From: Methanooceanicella nereidis
GTDB taxonomy: Archaea > Halobacteriota > Methanocellia > Methanocellales > Methanocellaceae
Length of the DNA stretch: 64,000 bases
Direction of reading: 5' to 3'
Assembly: GCF_021023085.1 (NCBI RefSeq)
Contig: NZ_PGCK01000011.1
Location: 1-64,000 of the forward strand
Shown here: positions 45,128-53,848 of the stretch, one piece after another
How positions within the stretch are numbered: position 1 is the first letter of the stretch
How the letters are laid out: each line of letters opens with the position of its first letter
The notes under the pieces: generated by a model
Told to the model about the DNA's origin: nothing
Databases searched by the model: none
Seen by the model: the letters and a program-made list of their open reading frames with translations, nothing else
Program-made: the position numbers and the translations under genes

Positions 45128-47524
45128 ATGAAATTTAGAGGCTGGCTGCTTGATGTAGATTACATTGTCGAAAAGGATAAACCGATAATAAGGATGTGGT
45201 GTATCGATGATGCGGGCAGGAGCTCGGTTATCTTTGACTATCGGTTCGAGCCTTATTTTTATGTAGTGCCTTATGGCGACGTTAAAAAAAGCACGATCGA
45301 GAACCTGACGGCGGAAGTGGGCGGAGAGACTATCAAGCCGGTAAGGGTCGAGCAAGTGGATAAAAAAAATTTCGGCCAGCATATCAAATGTTTTAAGATC
45401 TATACTCAATTGCCTCGCGATGTGCCACACCTGAGGGAACTTGCAGTAAGGTACGGAGATGTGAGAGAGGCGGATATTCTTTTCGGCGTGAGATACATCA
45501 TCGATAAAAGGCTGACACCTATGGGCGGGATAGAGGCCGAAGGCGACCATGTCCCGGTGGAATATGCCGATGTAGGGCTATTATGCCATGATCCGAAGGG
45601 CTTTATGCGAGAGGACGAAGTTAAGCCGAAGATCATGGCTTTTGACTGCGAGATGGCCAATCCCAAAGGAATGCCAACCCCTAAAAATGACCCTATAATC
45701 ATCATATCTATCAAAACAGATAAAGAAGTGAAGTTGTTAAAGTCGGAAGACGGCGATGATAAAAAGATACTTGAAGAGTTCCTGGCCCTCATTAAAAAAT
45801 ATGACCCGGACATTATCGTGGGTTATAATCAGGATTCATTTGACTGGCCTTATATTAACGCCCGCTTAAAACACCATAAGATGAAGCTCGACATTTGCAG
45901 GGACGGGACTACGCCGCTGTTCGGCAAGGGCGGTATCCAGAAAAAAGTAAAGATGACGGGAAGAATGAACGTCGACCTGTATCAAGTCGCTGCAAGGGAC
46001 GTGGACGGCGTAAAGATCAAGACTCTCGATAATGTGGCCGAATACCTGGGGGTCATGAAAAAAGATGAACGCGTCAATATCCCCGGGTCGGAGATATATG
46101 AATACTGGCATGACGAATCACGCAGAGAAGATCTTCTACAGTATTCCATTGACGATGTCGTAAGCACATACGGCCTTGCTAAAGAGCTTTTACCGTTACA
46201 GTATGAGTTCGCCAGGATGGTGCACGAGCCGCTCGATAATGTCTCTAAGATGGGAAGAGGGAGGCAGGTTGAGGCTTACCTTGCTTATATCGCATACGAG
46301 AACGACGAGCTCATACCTTCAAAAGGCGGAGAGATGGAAACATATGTCGGAGGCCTCGTTTTCCCTCCGGAGAAAGGGCTCCACAGGAATGTCGCAGCTC
46401 TTGACTTTTCAGCTATGTACCCTTCCATAATGGTTGCGTATAATATTTCTCCCGATACTGTCTGTTCAAAAACGGATAAGGATTGTTATCCTCCGGCCCC
46501 GGAAGTCGGCTACAGGTTTAAAAAGTCCCCGGAAGGGTTCTTCACGAAAATCTTAAAGGACCTTATCCAGCACAGGTCAGCGCTTAAGAAAAAGCTCGCT
46601 GTCACGAAGAAAAGCGACAGGGACTATAAGATACTTGATATGAGACAAAAATGCATTAAGATACTTACCAATGCGTTTTACGGGTATACAGGATGGGCTC
46701 AGGCCAAGTGGTACCGCAGGGAATGTGCTGAGGCAACATCCGCATGGGGCAGATACTTCATACAGAAAGCTAACGATATCGCAGTGGAAATGGGCTTGAG
46801 AGTGCTCTACGGCGATACGGATTCACTGTTCGTTAAGCTCGAGAGCGGAAAAGACCTGCAAGAGGTCATTAAAGCTTTCATAAAACGCGTCAGCGATGAG
46901 CTTCCCCTGGAAATGGACATCGATAACATTTACCGCGTCATATTTTTCACGGAGTCTAAAAAGAGATACGCAGGGCTTACGGAAAGCGGCGAGATCGTCG
47001 TCAGGGGCCTCGAGGTAAGAAGAGGCGACTGGTGCGAGCTGGCAAAAGAGTTACAGTCCGAGGTCATCAGGATCATACTGGAGGAGGAAAATCCCGAAAA
47101 AGCTGTCAAATTCGTTAAGGATATCATAAGTAAGGTGAAAGAAGGAAAGGCGCCGCTTGACAAGCTTGTCATCAACAAGACGCTCACGAAAAGCTTCGGA
47201 AAATATGAGAGCGCGCAGGCCCATGTACACGCTGCAGAGATCGCAAGGGAGCTCGACATATCCGCCGAGATAGGCAATAAAATAAGCTATGTCATCATAA
47301 AAGGTTCCGGGAACCTCAGCGACAGGGCATATCCCGTAGAGATGTTCCAGAGGTTCGAGAAAGGCAACTTGTATGCCAAAGGCAGGGTATATGAGATAGA
47401 CTCAAACTATTATATAGATAAGCAACTAATACCTGTAGCATTAAGAATGCTCGGGTACTTTGGATATGCTGAAGAAGAGCTTAAGGGAGAAAGTATTCAA
47501 GGCACCCTGGATAAATTCTTTTAG
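45128..47524 (+). CDS. polB: Family B DNA polymerase
   Basis: A 798-residue replicative polymerase. N-terminal domain MKFRGWLLDVDYI; 3'-5' exonuclease motifs MAFDCEMANP, YNQDSFDWPYI and YSIDDVVSTY; polymerase motif A LDFSAMYPSIMVAYN, motif B KILTNAFYGYTGWAQ and motif C YGDTDSLFVK; C-terminus IQGTLDKFF, a canonical PIP box for PCNA. This is the archaeal PolB1-type layout. ATG 45128 directly follows TTG 45125 and gives the usual start. It is followed by a Nudix gene after 13 bases and divergent from ecfA. Confidence 0.97.
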   Translation: MKFRGWLLDVDYIVEKDKPIIRMWCIDDAGRSSVIFDYRFEPYFYVVPYGDVKKSTIENLTAEVGGETIKPVRVEQVDKKNFGQHIKCFKIYTQLPRDVPHLRELAVRYGDVREADILFGVRYIIDKRLTPMGGIEAEGDHVPVEYADVGLLCHDPKGFMREDEVKPKIMAFDCEMANPKGMPTPKNDPIIIISIKTDKEVKLLKSEDGDDKKILEEFLALIKKYDPDIIVGYNQDSFDWPYINARLKHHKMKLDICRDGTTPLFGKGGIQKKVKMTGRMNVDLYQVAARDVDGVKIKTLDNVAEYLGVMKKDERVNIPGSEIYEYWHDESRREDLLQYSIDDVVSTYGLAKELLPLQYEFARMVHEPLDNVSKMGRGRQVEAYLAYIAYENDELIPSKGGEMETYVGGLVFPPEKGLHRNVAALDFSAMYPSIMVAYNISPDTVCSKTDKDCYPPAPEVGYRFKKSPEGFFTKILKDLIQHRSALKKKLAVTKKSDRDYKILDMRQKCIKILTNAFYGYTGWAQAKWYRRECAEATSAWGRYFIQKANDIAVEMGLRVLYGDTDSLFVKLESGKDLQEVIKAFIKRVSDELPLEMDIDNIYRVIFFTESKKRYAGLTESGEIVVRGLEVRRGDWCELAKELQSEVIRIILEEENPEKAVKFVKDIISKVKEGKAPLDKLVINKTLTKSFGKYESAQAHVHAAEIARELDISAEIGNKISYVIIKGSGNLSDRAYPVEMFQRFEKGNLYAKGRVYEIDSNYYIDKQLIPVALRMLGYFGYAEEELKGESIQGTLDKFF

Positions 47525-47537
47525 GGATTGAGGAGAG

Positions 47538-48014
47538 ATGAGGCGTAACAGGATACCGACAAAAAAGCAGGTGGAAGTCTGGACATATGCCCGGGAAAAA
47601 GAAAAGCTCCTCTATCTGATTCTTTTACGTGTGCCCGGGCTTGGCGGTTTCTGGCAGCCTATAACAGGCGGCATAGAAAGGGGCGAGAGCCCGGAAGAAG
47701 CGGCTCTGAGAGAGCTTTCCGAGGAGACCGGAATAGATAAGCCGAAAAAATTTTTCAATCTACAAAGCCCGTATTGTTTCATATGGAAAAATAAGCGCTA
47801 TATAGAGAACGTTTTCGCGGTGGAAGCTCCTTCAACGGACATCTCTTTAAGTCCCGAGCATTCTGCCTATGTATGGGCCGAGGTCGATAATGCCGCTTCC
47901 ATGCTGAGATGGGATTCAAACCGCATGATGCTTTATCAGCTGAATGACATTTTGTCGATGGTAGAAAAAAATCACTGCTTAAACCAATATAGATATAAAA
48001 CAAGCGTACAATAA
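47538..48014 (+). CDS. Nudix hydrolase
   Basis: A 158-residue protein with a complete Nudix box [20 protein letters not shown] followed by TGI, which binds Mg and cleaves a nucleoside diphosphate linked to another moiety. The [20 protein letters not shown] start and FWQPITGG resemble dATP/diadenosine polyphosphate-type pyrophosphatases. GAGGAG before the ATG is the ribosome site. It follows polB by 13 bases and may cleanse damaged nucleotides for replication (inference). Confidence 0.9.
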   Translation: MRRNRIPTKKQVEVWTYAREKEKLLYLILLRVPGLGGFWQPITGGIERGESPEEAALRELSEETGIDKPKKFFNLQSPYCFIWKNKRYIENVFAVEAPSTDISLSPEHSAYVWAEVDNAASMLRWDSNRMMLYQLNDILSMVEKNHCLNQYRYKTSVQ

Positions 48015-48045
48015 TTAACCTAATGACCAATGGCAGGGGTAGAGA

Positions 48046-48306
48046 ATGGAGTTAGAGCTAATATTCTATTTGATCTTCGGGATAATATTTATCCTGATAT
48101 TGTATGCAATGTTCAAGTTCATACTGAAGACGGCGAAGGACATAATAATCAATGCGGTCGGCGGCCTGGTATTGTTCGTTGCGATAAATTTCATCTTTAA
48201 CATGGGAATGGAATATGACCCGGTCAATCTATTGATCTGCATATTAGGCGGCATCCCTGGGGCGGTATGCCTTATAATACTGAGCCTCCTCGGAGTCACT
48301 CTGTAA
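48046..48306 (+). CDS. BofA-like (pro-sigmaK processing inhibitor family) membrane protein
   Basis: An 86-residue protein with three hydrophobic segments and the BofA pattern KDIIINAVGGLVLFVAINFI and LLICILGGIPGAVCLIILSL. BofA inhibits an intramembrane protease in Bacillus; archaeal homologues have no known target. AGGGGTAGAGA before ATG 48046 is the ribosome site. It is co-directional with the preceding Nudix gene. Confidence 0.8.
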   Translation: MELELIFYLIFGIIFILILYAMFKFILKTAKDIIINAVGGLVLFVAINFIFNMGMEYDPVNLLICILGGIPGAVCLIILSLLGVTL

Positions 48307-48369
48307 TTTTTTATTTTCGGAGAGCTCTCAGTTCTTTATTATATAATCTATCTCCCTAAATAGAAATAG

Positions 48370-49482
48370 ATGGGAGAAAAATATTTTTCGCTTGACGAAA
48401 GAGTGAAAATACTTTCCGAAGGGACAAAATACGATAGCTGTAATCAGGCCGGCGTTTGCCATACGTTCACTCCTGACGGGCGCTGCATACAGCTTTATAA
48501 GACATTGATGACGAACAGGTGTAGCGGAGAATGCCTTTATTGCCCCAACAGATGCGGAAGGGAAGTAACAAGGACGTCCCTGGCACCCGATGAGATAATC
48601 AAGATAACGTGGGACCTTTACAGAAAAAATTCAATAGAGGGATTATTTTTAACATCCGGCGTACTGAAGGACCCTGAATATACTTCGCAAAAACAGCTGG
48701 AGATAATAAGGACACTACGAGAGCAGGGATTCAATGGTTATATCCATGTCCGTCTGATGCCCGGCGTTCCCCGCGACGTCATGAATGAGATATCGCTTTA
48801 TGCTAATAAGTTCGGTGTCAACGCCGAGACTACCTGCGATTCAAGGTACTCGGAGATATGCCCGAACTTTGATTACGGCATCGATGTGCTTAGAAGGATG
48901 GGATGGACCAACGACCTTGTTAAGGAAAGAAGAAGTGAAATGGCATACGGGGAAAGGATCATCGGAGCAAATGATACGCAGTTCGTAGTAGGCGCTTCAT
49001 GCGAGCCTGATAAAGAGATCATTCTGACAATAGACCGGTTCATGGAAAATTACGGCCTTAGACGCCCTTATTTTATGAGTTTCGACCCTGTCCCGGACAC
49101 GCCGCTATCCGACAGGAGCGCCGTCCCGTTATGGAGAGAGATCAGGCTATACCAGGCATCATATTTAATGAAAGACTACGGAATGAAGTCTGCCGATATT
49201 GATCTGGTGCTTGACGATAACGGCAACTTGCTTAATGAAGATCCTAAAATGGTCTATGCGAAACATAACAGGGATATTTTCCCGCTGGACATAAACGAGG
49301 CTGGCTATAACGAGCTTTTATTAGTGCCCGGTATAGGCCCTGTTACCGCACGAAGGATAATAACCTCGCGTCCAATCGAAAATTTTGTTCAGCTCATGAA
49401 CATCGGAGTCGTCTTAAAGAGAGCCAGGCCATTCATCAAAGTCGGGAAAAAATTCCAGTCAAGCCTGGAGGCATTCGTATAA
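48370..49482 (+). CDS. Radical SAM protein of the DNA-modification/repair type
   Basis: A 370-residue protein with the radical SAM motif CSGECLYC (in NRCSGECLYCPNRCGREV) near residue 50, core barrel features (LFLTSGVLKDPEY, HVRLMPGVPRD) and a C-terminal helix-hairpin-helix INEAGYNELLLVPGIGPVTA RRI. This matches the putative DNA modification/repair radical SAM family (linked to UdgX-type glycosylases). The next gene, a DUF4130 protein, overlaps its stop by one base, as in the known gene pairing. Likely acts on DNA bases or crosslinks (inference). Confidence 0.85.
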   Translation: MGEKYFSLDERVKILSEGTKYDSCNQAGVCHTFTPDGRCIQLYKTLMTNRCSGECLYCPNRCGREVTRTSLAPDEIIKITWDLYRKNSIEGLFLTSGVLKDPEYTSQKQLEIIRTLREQGFNGYIHVRLMPGVPRDVMNEISLYANKFGVNAETTCDSRYSEICPNFDYGIDVLRRMGWTNDLVKERRSEMAYGERIIGANDTQFVVGASCEPDKEIILTIDRFMENYGLRRPYFMSFDPVPDTPLSDRSAVPLWREIRLYQASYLMKDYGMKSADIDLVLDDNGNLLNEDPKMVYAKHNRDIFPLDINEAGYNELLLVPGIGPVTARRIITSRPIENFVQLMNIGVVLKRARPFIKVGKKFQSSLEAFV

Positions 49483-50324
49483 TGATCATAGGTTATAAAA
49501 AGGATATGGAAAGCGTAATTAAAGCCGCCATTGCGCTAAGGACGAATCCCGGATCCACTATGGTCTGCGGTAACAATAAAAGGGACCTTGAAAGAGAATT
49601 ATACTGGCATAGAGGGGAGATCGTTGTATATGTCGATGACCTGGTAAAAAATATCCCGTTCCATATCAGATCATCTTTATGGAAACAGGTACCAGGATGT
49701 AATCCTTCGCTCAGGGGCTTATCAACGGGTTCATTTATCACATATGCTTTAAGGCATAGAAAATGCGTGACTAACGAGCTTGTCGGTTTGCTGGCTTCTT
49801 ATTATCCTGATCTTTTTAACGTACTTTCACACAAGGACGAAGTCTCAAAAAAATATTATCATATGTACAGGGAAGTCTTCGGAGAATATCACAGTATGAA
49901 AGGGTTTACCAGGTTTCAGGAGAAAGGTGACGTTTATTATGTTGAGGTATACCCCGAGCATTTGATAATCGACATGTATCTTGACTGGATAGAAAAAAAG
50001 AACACGGACAGGCCTACGGTAGTCAAGAGCCACAGGGACCACTATCTTGTAAATGCAAAATATCTGGGATACAATAAAACGATAGTCGAGATATCGCCCG
50101 AGGAGGCGGGAAGATTAGCCACAGTAACAGATATACCATCTCATGATAGTCTTTGGGAAACGTTCTATGATTCGCAATACATCGATAACCGGCGAAATAA
50201 GGAATATGCGAAAAAGAAAATACCCGCAAAATATGCTTATTTAAGCCCGGATATTAAAAATGAAAGAAAAAAGATAGAACGAGGCATTCAGCGGGATACG
50301 CTGGACGACTTTTTTAATCGTTAG
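49482..50324 (+). CDS. DUF4130-type DNA metabolism protein with PIP-like tail
   Basis: A 280-residue protein matching the DUF4130 family partnered with the radical SAM protein: REVFGEYHSMKGFTRFQEKG then YYVEVYPEHLIIDMYLDWI and SLWETFYDSQYIDNRRN. It ends RDTLDDFFNR, very like the PolB tail QGTLDKFF, so it probably docks on PCNA. The ATG overlaps the radical SAM stop by one base. Its own last 11 bases overlap the convergent cofE gene. Function beyond DNA linkage is unproven. Confidence 0.8.
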   Translation: MIIGYKKDMESVIKAAIALRTNPGSTMVCGNNKRDLERELYWHRGEIVVYVDDLVKNIPFHIRSSLWKQVPGCNPSLRGLSTGSFITYALRHRKCVTNELVGLLASYYPDLFNVLSHKDEVSKKYYHMYREVFGEYHSMKGFTRFQEKGDVYYVEVYPEHLIIDMYLDWIEKKNTDRPTVVKSHRDHYLVNAKYLGYNKTIVEISPEEAGRLATVTDIPSHDSLWETFYDSQYIDNRRNKEYAKKKIPAKYAYLSPDIKNERKKIERGIQRDTLDDFFNR

Positions 50325-51135
50325 TTGTTAATTTTTTGGTTTGTGCCCGGTCCGTCAGAAGAGCCTTTTCATCCCTTTCTAACTTTTCGATCAAAGCTCT
50401 TTTAACAATATCCTCATCATCAGTCCTGAAAGTTGACCTTATGCCTTCATCGCTGACCGGATATTTAAAGCCGCGAATTATGGCTACCGGCGTGCCCTCG
50501 TTTGACTCTCCCATTAACATATTGGCGCAAGCAGCGACTTCATCGGTTATTGCCTGTATGGTTATCTTGAGAGTATGTCCGAACAGGTCTACGTCGCCTC
50601 TTTTATCTATCAGGCCTGCGATACCGGCACATCCGACAGTTACACCTATCTGTCCATTACGGAATGACCTTCCATTCGTATCGGTAATGATAACTGCGAC
50701 CTTTTTACCGGTTATCTCAAATATCCTGTCCCTTAACTCTCTTGCTGACCTGTCCGAGTCTTCTGGCAGTAATAAAATATATCCGGTCTCTGTGTTCGAC
50801 CTGTCTATTCCCGCGTTTATACATACATTGCCCCAGACGGTCTGTACGAGCAGCGGGTGCTTCATCAATATCTTAGTGCTACTATTGAGGACATATTGAA
50901 TGAATTTCGGGTCCTCATTATTAAGTTCTGCAAGCTCGAACGCTTTATCCGAGGGCGTGATGTCGCTTAAAAGGTATCTGCTCCCCTCTGCTTTAGAAAC
51001 GATAGTAGAGGCGAACGCCACTATATCGCCATCCTCGATCTCCGTCGACCCGGTAACTATCGCTGCCAGGTCGTCGCCTTCCTTTATCATGGGGATGTTA
51101 TCAACTGTATATGCTGTTATCTTCACCCACGTCAC
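50314..51135 (-). CDS. cofE: Coenzyme F420-0:L-glutamate ligase
   Basis: A 273-residue protein with CofE features: N-terminal IPMIKEGDDLAAIV, GDIVAFASTIVSKAEGSRYL, LVQTVWGNVCINAGIDRSNT, IITDTNGRSFRNGQIGVTVG and IAGLIDKRGDVDLFG. It adds γ-linked glutamates to F420-0, finishing coenzyme F420, the hydride carrier of methanogens. Conserved Asp/Asn/Gln in those blocks bind GTP, metals and F420. Transcribed alone and convergent with the DUF4130 gene. Confidence 0.96.
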   Translation of the reverse strand: MTWVKITAYTVDNIPMIKEGDDLAAIVTGSTEIEDGDIVAFASTIVSKAEGSRYLLSDITPSDKAFELAELNNEDPKFIQYVLNSSTKILMKHPLLVQTVWGNVCINAGIDRSNTETGYILLLPEDSDRSARELRDRIFEITGKKVAVIITDTNGRSFRNGQIGVTVGCAGIAGLIDKRGDVDLFGHTLKITIQAITDEVAACANMLMGESNEGTPVAIIRGFKYPVSDEGIRSTFRTDDEDIVKRALIEKLERDEKALLTDRAQTKKLTTND

Positions 51136-51195
51136 TCCATAAATATTAGAAATGAAGTGTGCTGTGATTACATAAATCTTGTGTATACTGTCCGA

Positions 51196-51330
51196 TCATT
51201 TGAAGGTTTTTTCACCCGATGGGCCGGTGACAGGCTCTTCGGCAGGCATTATATTCCCCGCTCCCATCCTTTTCTTGCGCTTACGCAGCTTTTCCTTCTC
51301 ATCGTTATCTTCTTTTTTCTCTTTTTCCAT
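51196..51330 (-). CDS. Small highly charged hypothetical protein (44 aa)
   Basis: A 44-residue frame MEKEKKEDNDEKEKLRKRKK then RMGAGNIMPAEEPVTGPSGE, ending KTFK. GGTGG stands just upstream of ATG 51330. A charged Lys/Glu helix is followed by a Gly/Pro tail. It has no known family. It lies between cofE and the 113-residue charged protein, both leftward. The ribosome site and consistent codon use favour a real small protein. Confidence 0.5.
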   Translation of the reverse strand: MEKEKKEDNDEKEKLRKRKKRMGAGNIMPAEEPVTGPSGEKTFK

Positions 51331-51410
51331 GATCCCACCTTTTTAAACTAATTTTAATTAATAGAAAAATCATTTAAATTAATTAAAACAGTGACGGAGA
51401 CGTTAAAATA

Positions 51411-51752
51411 TCAAAGTTCATACTGCGGGGTCTTCTTTGTTTTCTTCTCCCTCTTCTGTCTTTCAAAATATCTGTCTATCTCTTCGTTGATAGATTTTTC
51501 AGAGCGTGCCGCCTCAACCCATGTGACGACTCCGTGCTGCAGGTCCTGCATGTACTCTGGCGTCGTAATATACTGGTGAGCGGCATTAACCCCTTCGAGC
51601 TCCATGTCCCGGTCCTCTGCGTAATAGACCCTGCCGCTGCGAAGGACCTCTTCCGAAGTGCTCAGTTCTTCCCGCGGAGGTACGATATCCATTTTCTTTT
51701 TTTCTTTTTTAGCTTTATCACTGTGCTCATGTAACCTTGATTGCTTTGCCAT
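51411..51752 (-). CDS. Hypothetical charged protein (113 aa)
   Basis: A 113-residue protein, very basic at both ends (SDKAKKEKKKM and RQKREKKTKKTPQYEL), with a central acidic/amphipathic part (LRSGRVYYAEDRDMELEGVN, VTWVEAARSEKSINEEID). No recognised domain. GGAG precedes ATG 51752 at good spacing. Cytoplasmic; the basic ends suggest nucleic-acid or ribosome association (inference only). Confidence 0.6.
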   Translation of the reverse strand: MAKQSRLHEHSDKAKKEKKKMDIVPPREELSTSEEVLRSGRVYYAEDRDMELEGVNAAHQYITTPEYMQDLQHGVVTWVEAARSEKSINEEIDRYFERQKREKKTKKTPQYEL

Positions 51753-51878
51753 TTTTAGTCTCCGAGTTTATTTTTTAGCCGGTATCGCTAAATAAACATC
51801 ATTGTACCTCTTTTTGAATGCTACGGGCAAAAATAGCGGATTTTTTAATAAGAATAAAAAAATATAGCATTGAATTGT

Positions 51879-53117
51879 CTAGCACAGGATCCGGAAAGAT
51901 AATACACAATATTTTTGAGAAATATCTGCATTAATTTCAAAAATGTCGTTTAACGATCCTTCGTATAGCTTTCTCTCATCAGAATATATGACGTTTTCCG
52001 GCCTGAAGTTGAGGAGCGAATTAATATCCGTATCATAGAATTTACCGGCGTCAATCCTTAATGAACGATATGTTTCATGTTTACCCGGATCCATGGATAT
52101 TTTTGATATATGGGAGCTTCCGAATGGAAGGACGATGGTAAGATCGATATTTTTATCGTTCTTTTCTAACTTTATTTCAACGGATAAGTGATACCAGCCA
52201 TTCGCTTCAATATCCCATTCGATGAGGGCGCCTTTACCGCCGCAATATGTATAGCTATTAAATTCCGGCATCGCCTGCGGTCCGCTGCGATGGTATGATC
52301 CCGGCTCATAAATATTCCCGTTGAAGTAAGCTGATGATGAACTGACAGGTGTCTCCTCTTCATTAACCACACTAAGGTCTGTTACTTCTTCTGCGACAGC
52401 CTGGGGGAATAATAAGAACAGGCAGGGAAATATCCTGTATAACGAGCCATATTTTGTCACAGAGTCCATCTGCCATTTTTTCCGGATATCCGCCAGATCG
52501 TTTTTCAGTCCGGGAAAACCTATGACCATATCGATCTTCAGAGTATCCGGCGATAAGACCTTTAGATTAATGTTCCTTATGACCGCGGATATATCAGCCG
52601 ATAGTTCCGGCAGGTATATTTCATCGTAATCCGCTGCCAGATAATTCATGTCAGGGAAACGATTTTTCGACCGTTCTATCTTATCGTATTGCTGCAACAG
52701 TTTAAAAGCGATATCGTTCTCTTTTAAGGCGATCGCCAGCTCAAAAGCATCTTCGATACATTCTATTGCTGCTTCATGCTCGCATAAGCACCTGTACGCC
52801 TCAGACAGTCCTGTCAACGTACCCAGAATATTGTCATTATTATCAAGATTAGACTTTATCTTAAGAGACTCCAGGAATGCGTTCGCCGCATCTTCATATT
52901 TGTTAAGAAGAATGCTCACGAAACCGATATTATTTAATATGCCTGCAATTGCATTATCCCATGACCCGTCCTTATTTTGCTCACAAAAGGCCGATAATGC
53001 GATGTCAAGCTCTTCAAGTGCTTCGGCATAGTAGCCTTTTTCAGATAACCTCTTTGCTTTTTCACCATGAGAGAGCCCTATCTGAATGAGCCTTGTCATC
53101 TTTTTCCGCGCAGACAT
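51879..53117 (-). CDS. TPR-containing protein with C-terminal β-rich domain
   Basis: A 412-residue protein. The first ~155 residues are tetratricopeptide-like (EKGYYAEALEELDIALSAF, LLNKYEDAANAFLESLKIKS, LCEHEAAIECIEDAFELAIA). The remainder is β-rich without known domain (YFNGNIYEPGSYHRSGPQAM, INLKVLSPDTLKIDMVIGFP). No signal peptide. A TATA-like TTATAAC lies just upstream of ATG 53117, suggesting a leaderless transcript. The large inverted repeat copy 2 lies directly upstream. Role unknown. Confidence 0.7.
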   Translation of the reverse strand: MSARKKMTRLIQIGLSHGEKAKRLSEKGYYAEALEELDIALSAFCEQNKDGSWDNAIAGILNNIGFVSILLNKYEDAANAFLESLKIKSNLDNNDNILGTLTGLSEAYRCLCEHEAAIECIEDAFELAIALKENDIAFKLLQQYDKIERSKNRFPDMNYLAADYDEIYLPELSADISAVIRNINLKVLSPDTLKIDMVIGFPGLKNDLADIRKKWQMDSVTKYGSLYRIFPCLFLLFPQAVAEEVTDLSVVNEEETPVSSSSAYFNGNIYEPGSYHRSGPQAMPEFNSYTYCGGKGALIEWDIEANGWYHLSVEIKLEKNDKNIDLTIVLPFGSSHISKISMDPGKHETYRSLRIDAGKFYDTDINSLLNFRPENVIYSDERKLYEGSLNDIFEINADISQKYCVLSFRILC

Positions 53118-53247
53118 CCATTAAATGTAAGTATAAGATGTTATAAAACCATCGGAGATTCACCTTATGGTTATTTAAGATATGTTCGGGTTTTTATGGT
53201 ATCTTTAATAAACCGTATAAAAAATGGTTCTTCTCCGAACTTTGAGG

Positions 53248-53821
53248 GTGATGTTTTTTGTGTTGTTCTTTTCGGATGGCAGGTAGATACGAACCTCACG
53301 AAAACATAGAAACACTAAATTTTTTTTAGAATTTTAAGTTCTCAAAGTCACCAAAAGTTTACTCACTAAAACTCTAAGTCTCTAGCAGTACAGTCAATGC
53401 ATAAACGTCCCAAACTCTCTACTCAATGCTCAAAATGCGCAAAGACACTAACGCTAAAACAAGCCCCGAGCATCTCCAAACCACTAACGTTTAATCGCCC
53501 TGTTTACGTTTAACACGACTAATACATATCTGATATAAGATGATCAATTAGGCGCAACACAAACTGTGCTATTGAACTTTCGTGCTTTGGGGAGGTTCGG
53601 GGTTTGTTTTAGCGTTAGTGAATTGGAGAACTTTGTGCGTTGAGTTGAGCGTTTGAGAAGTTTGAGCGCTGACGGTGATACTAGAGCCTTAGAGGTTTAG
53701 TTAGTTAATCTTTAGAGCTTTCGTGCCCTTAAAAATCATATAAAAATTTTTTTGTGTTTCTGTGTTTTCGTGAGGTTCGTATCTACCTGCCATCCGAAAA
53801 GAACAACACAAAAAACATCAC
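53248..53821. repeat. Large non-coding inverted repeat, copy 2 (~574 bp)
   Basis: Arms 53248-53495 and 53571-53821 are inverted copies around a ~75-nt loop. The outermost 60 bases match almost perfectly (GTGATGTTTTTTGTGTTGTT, then TCGGATGGCAGGTAGATACG and AACCTCACGAAAACA in both arms). CACTAACGCTAAAACAA occurs in both inner arms. Same family as 18830-19373, but the tip sequence differs between copies (GTAGATACG here, GTAGGCACG there) while both arms within each copy agree. No gene inside. It starts 28 bases after the cysS stop and lies upstream of the TPR gene. Confidence 0.92.
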
Positions 53822-53848
53822 ACAAAAAAAGCCGATGAACTGAAAAAA

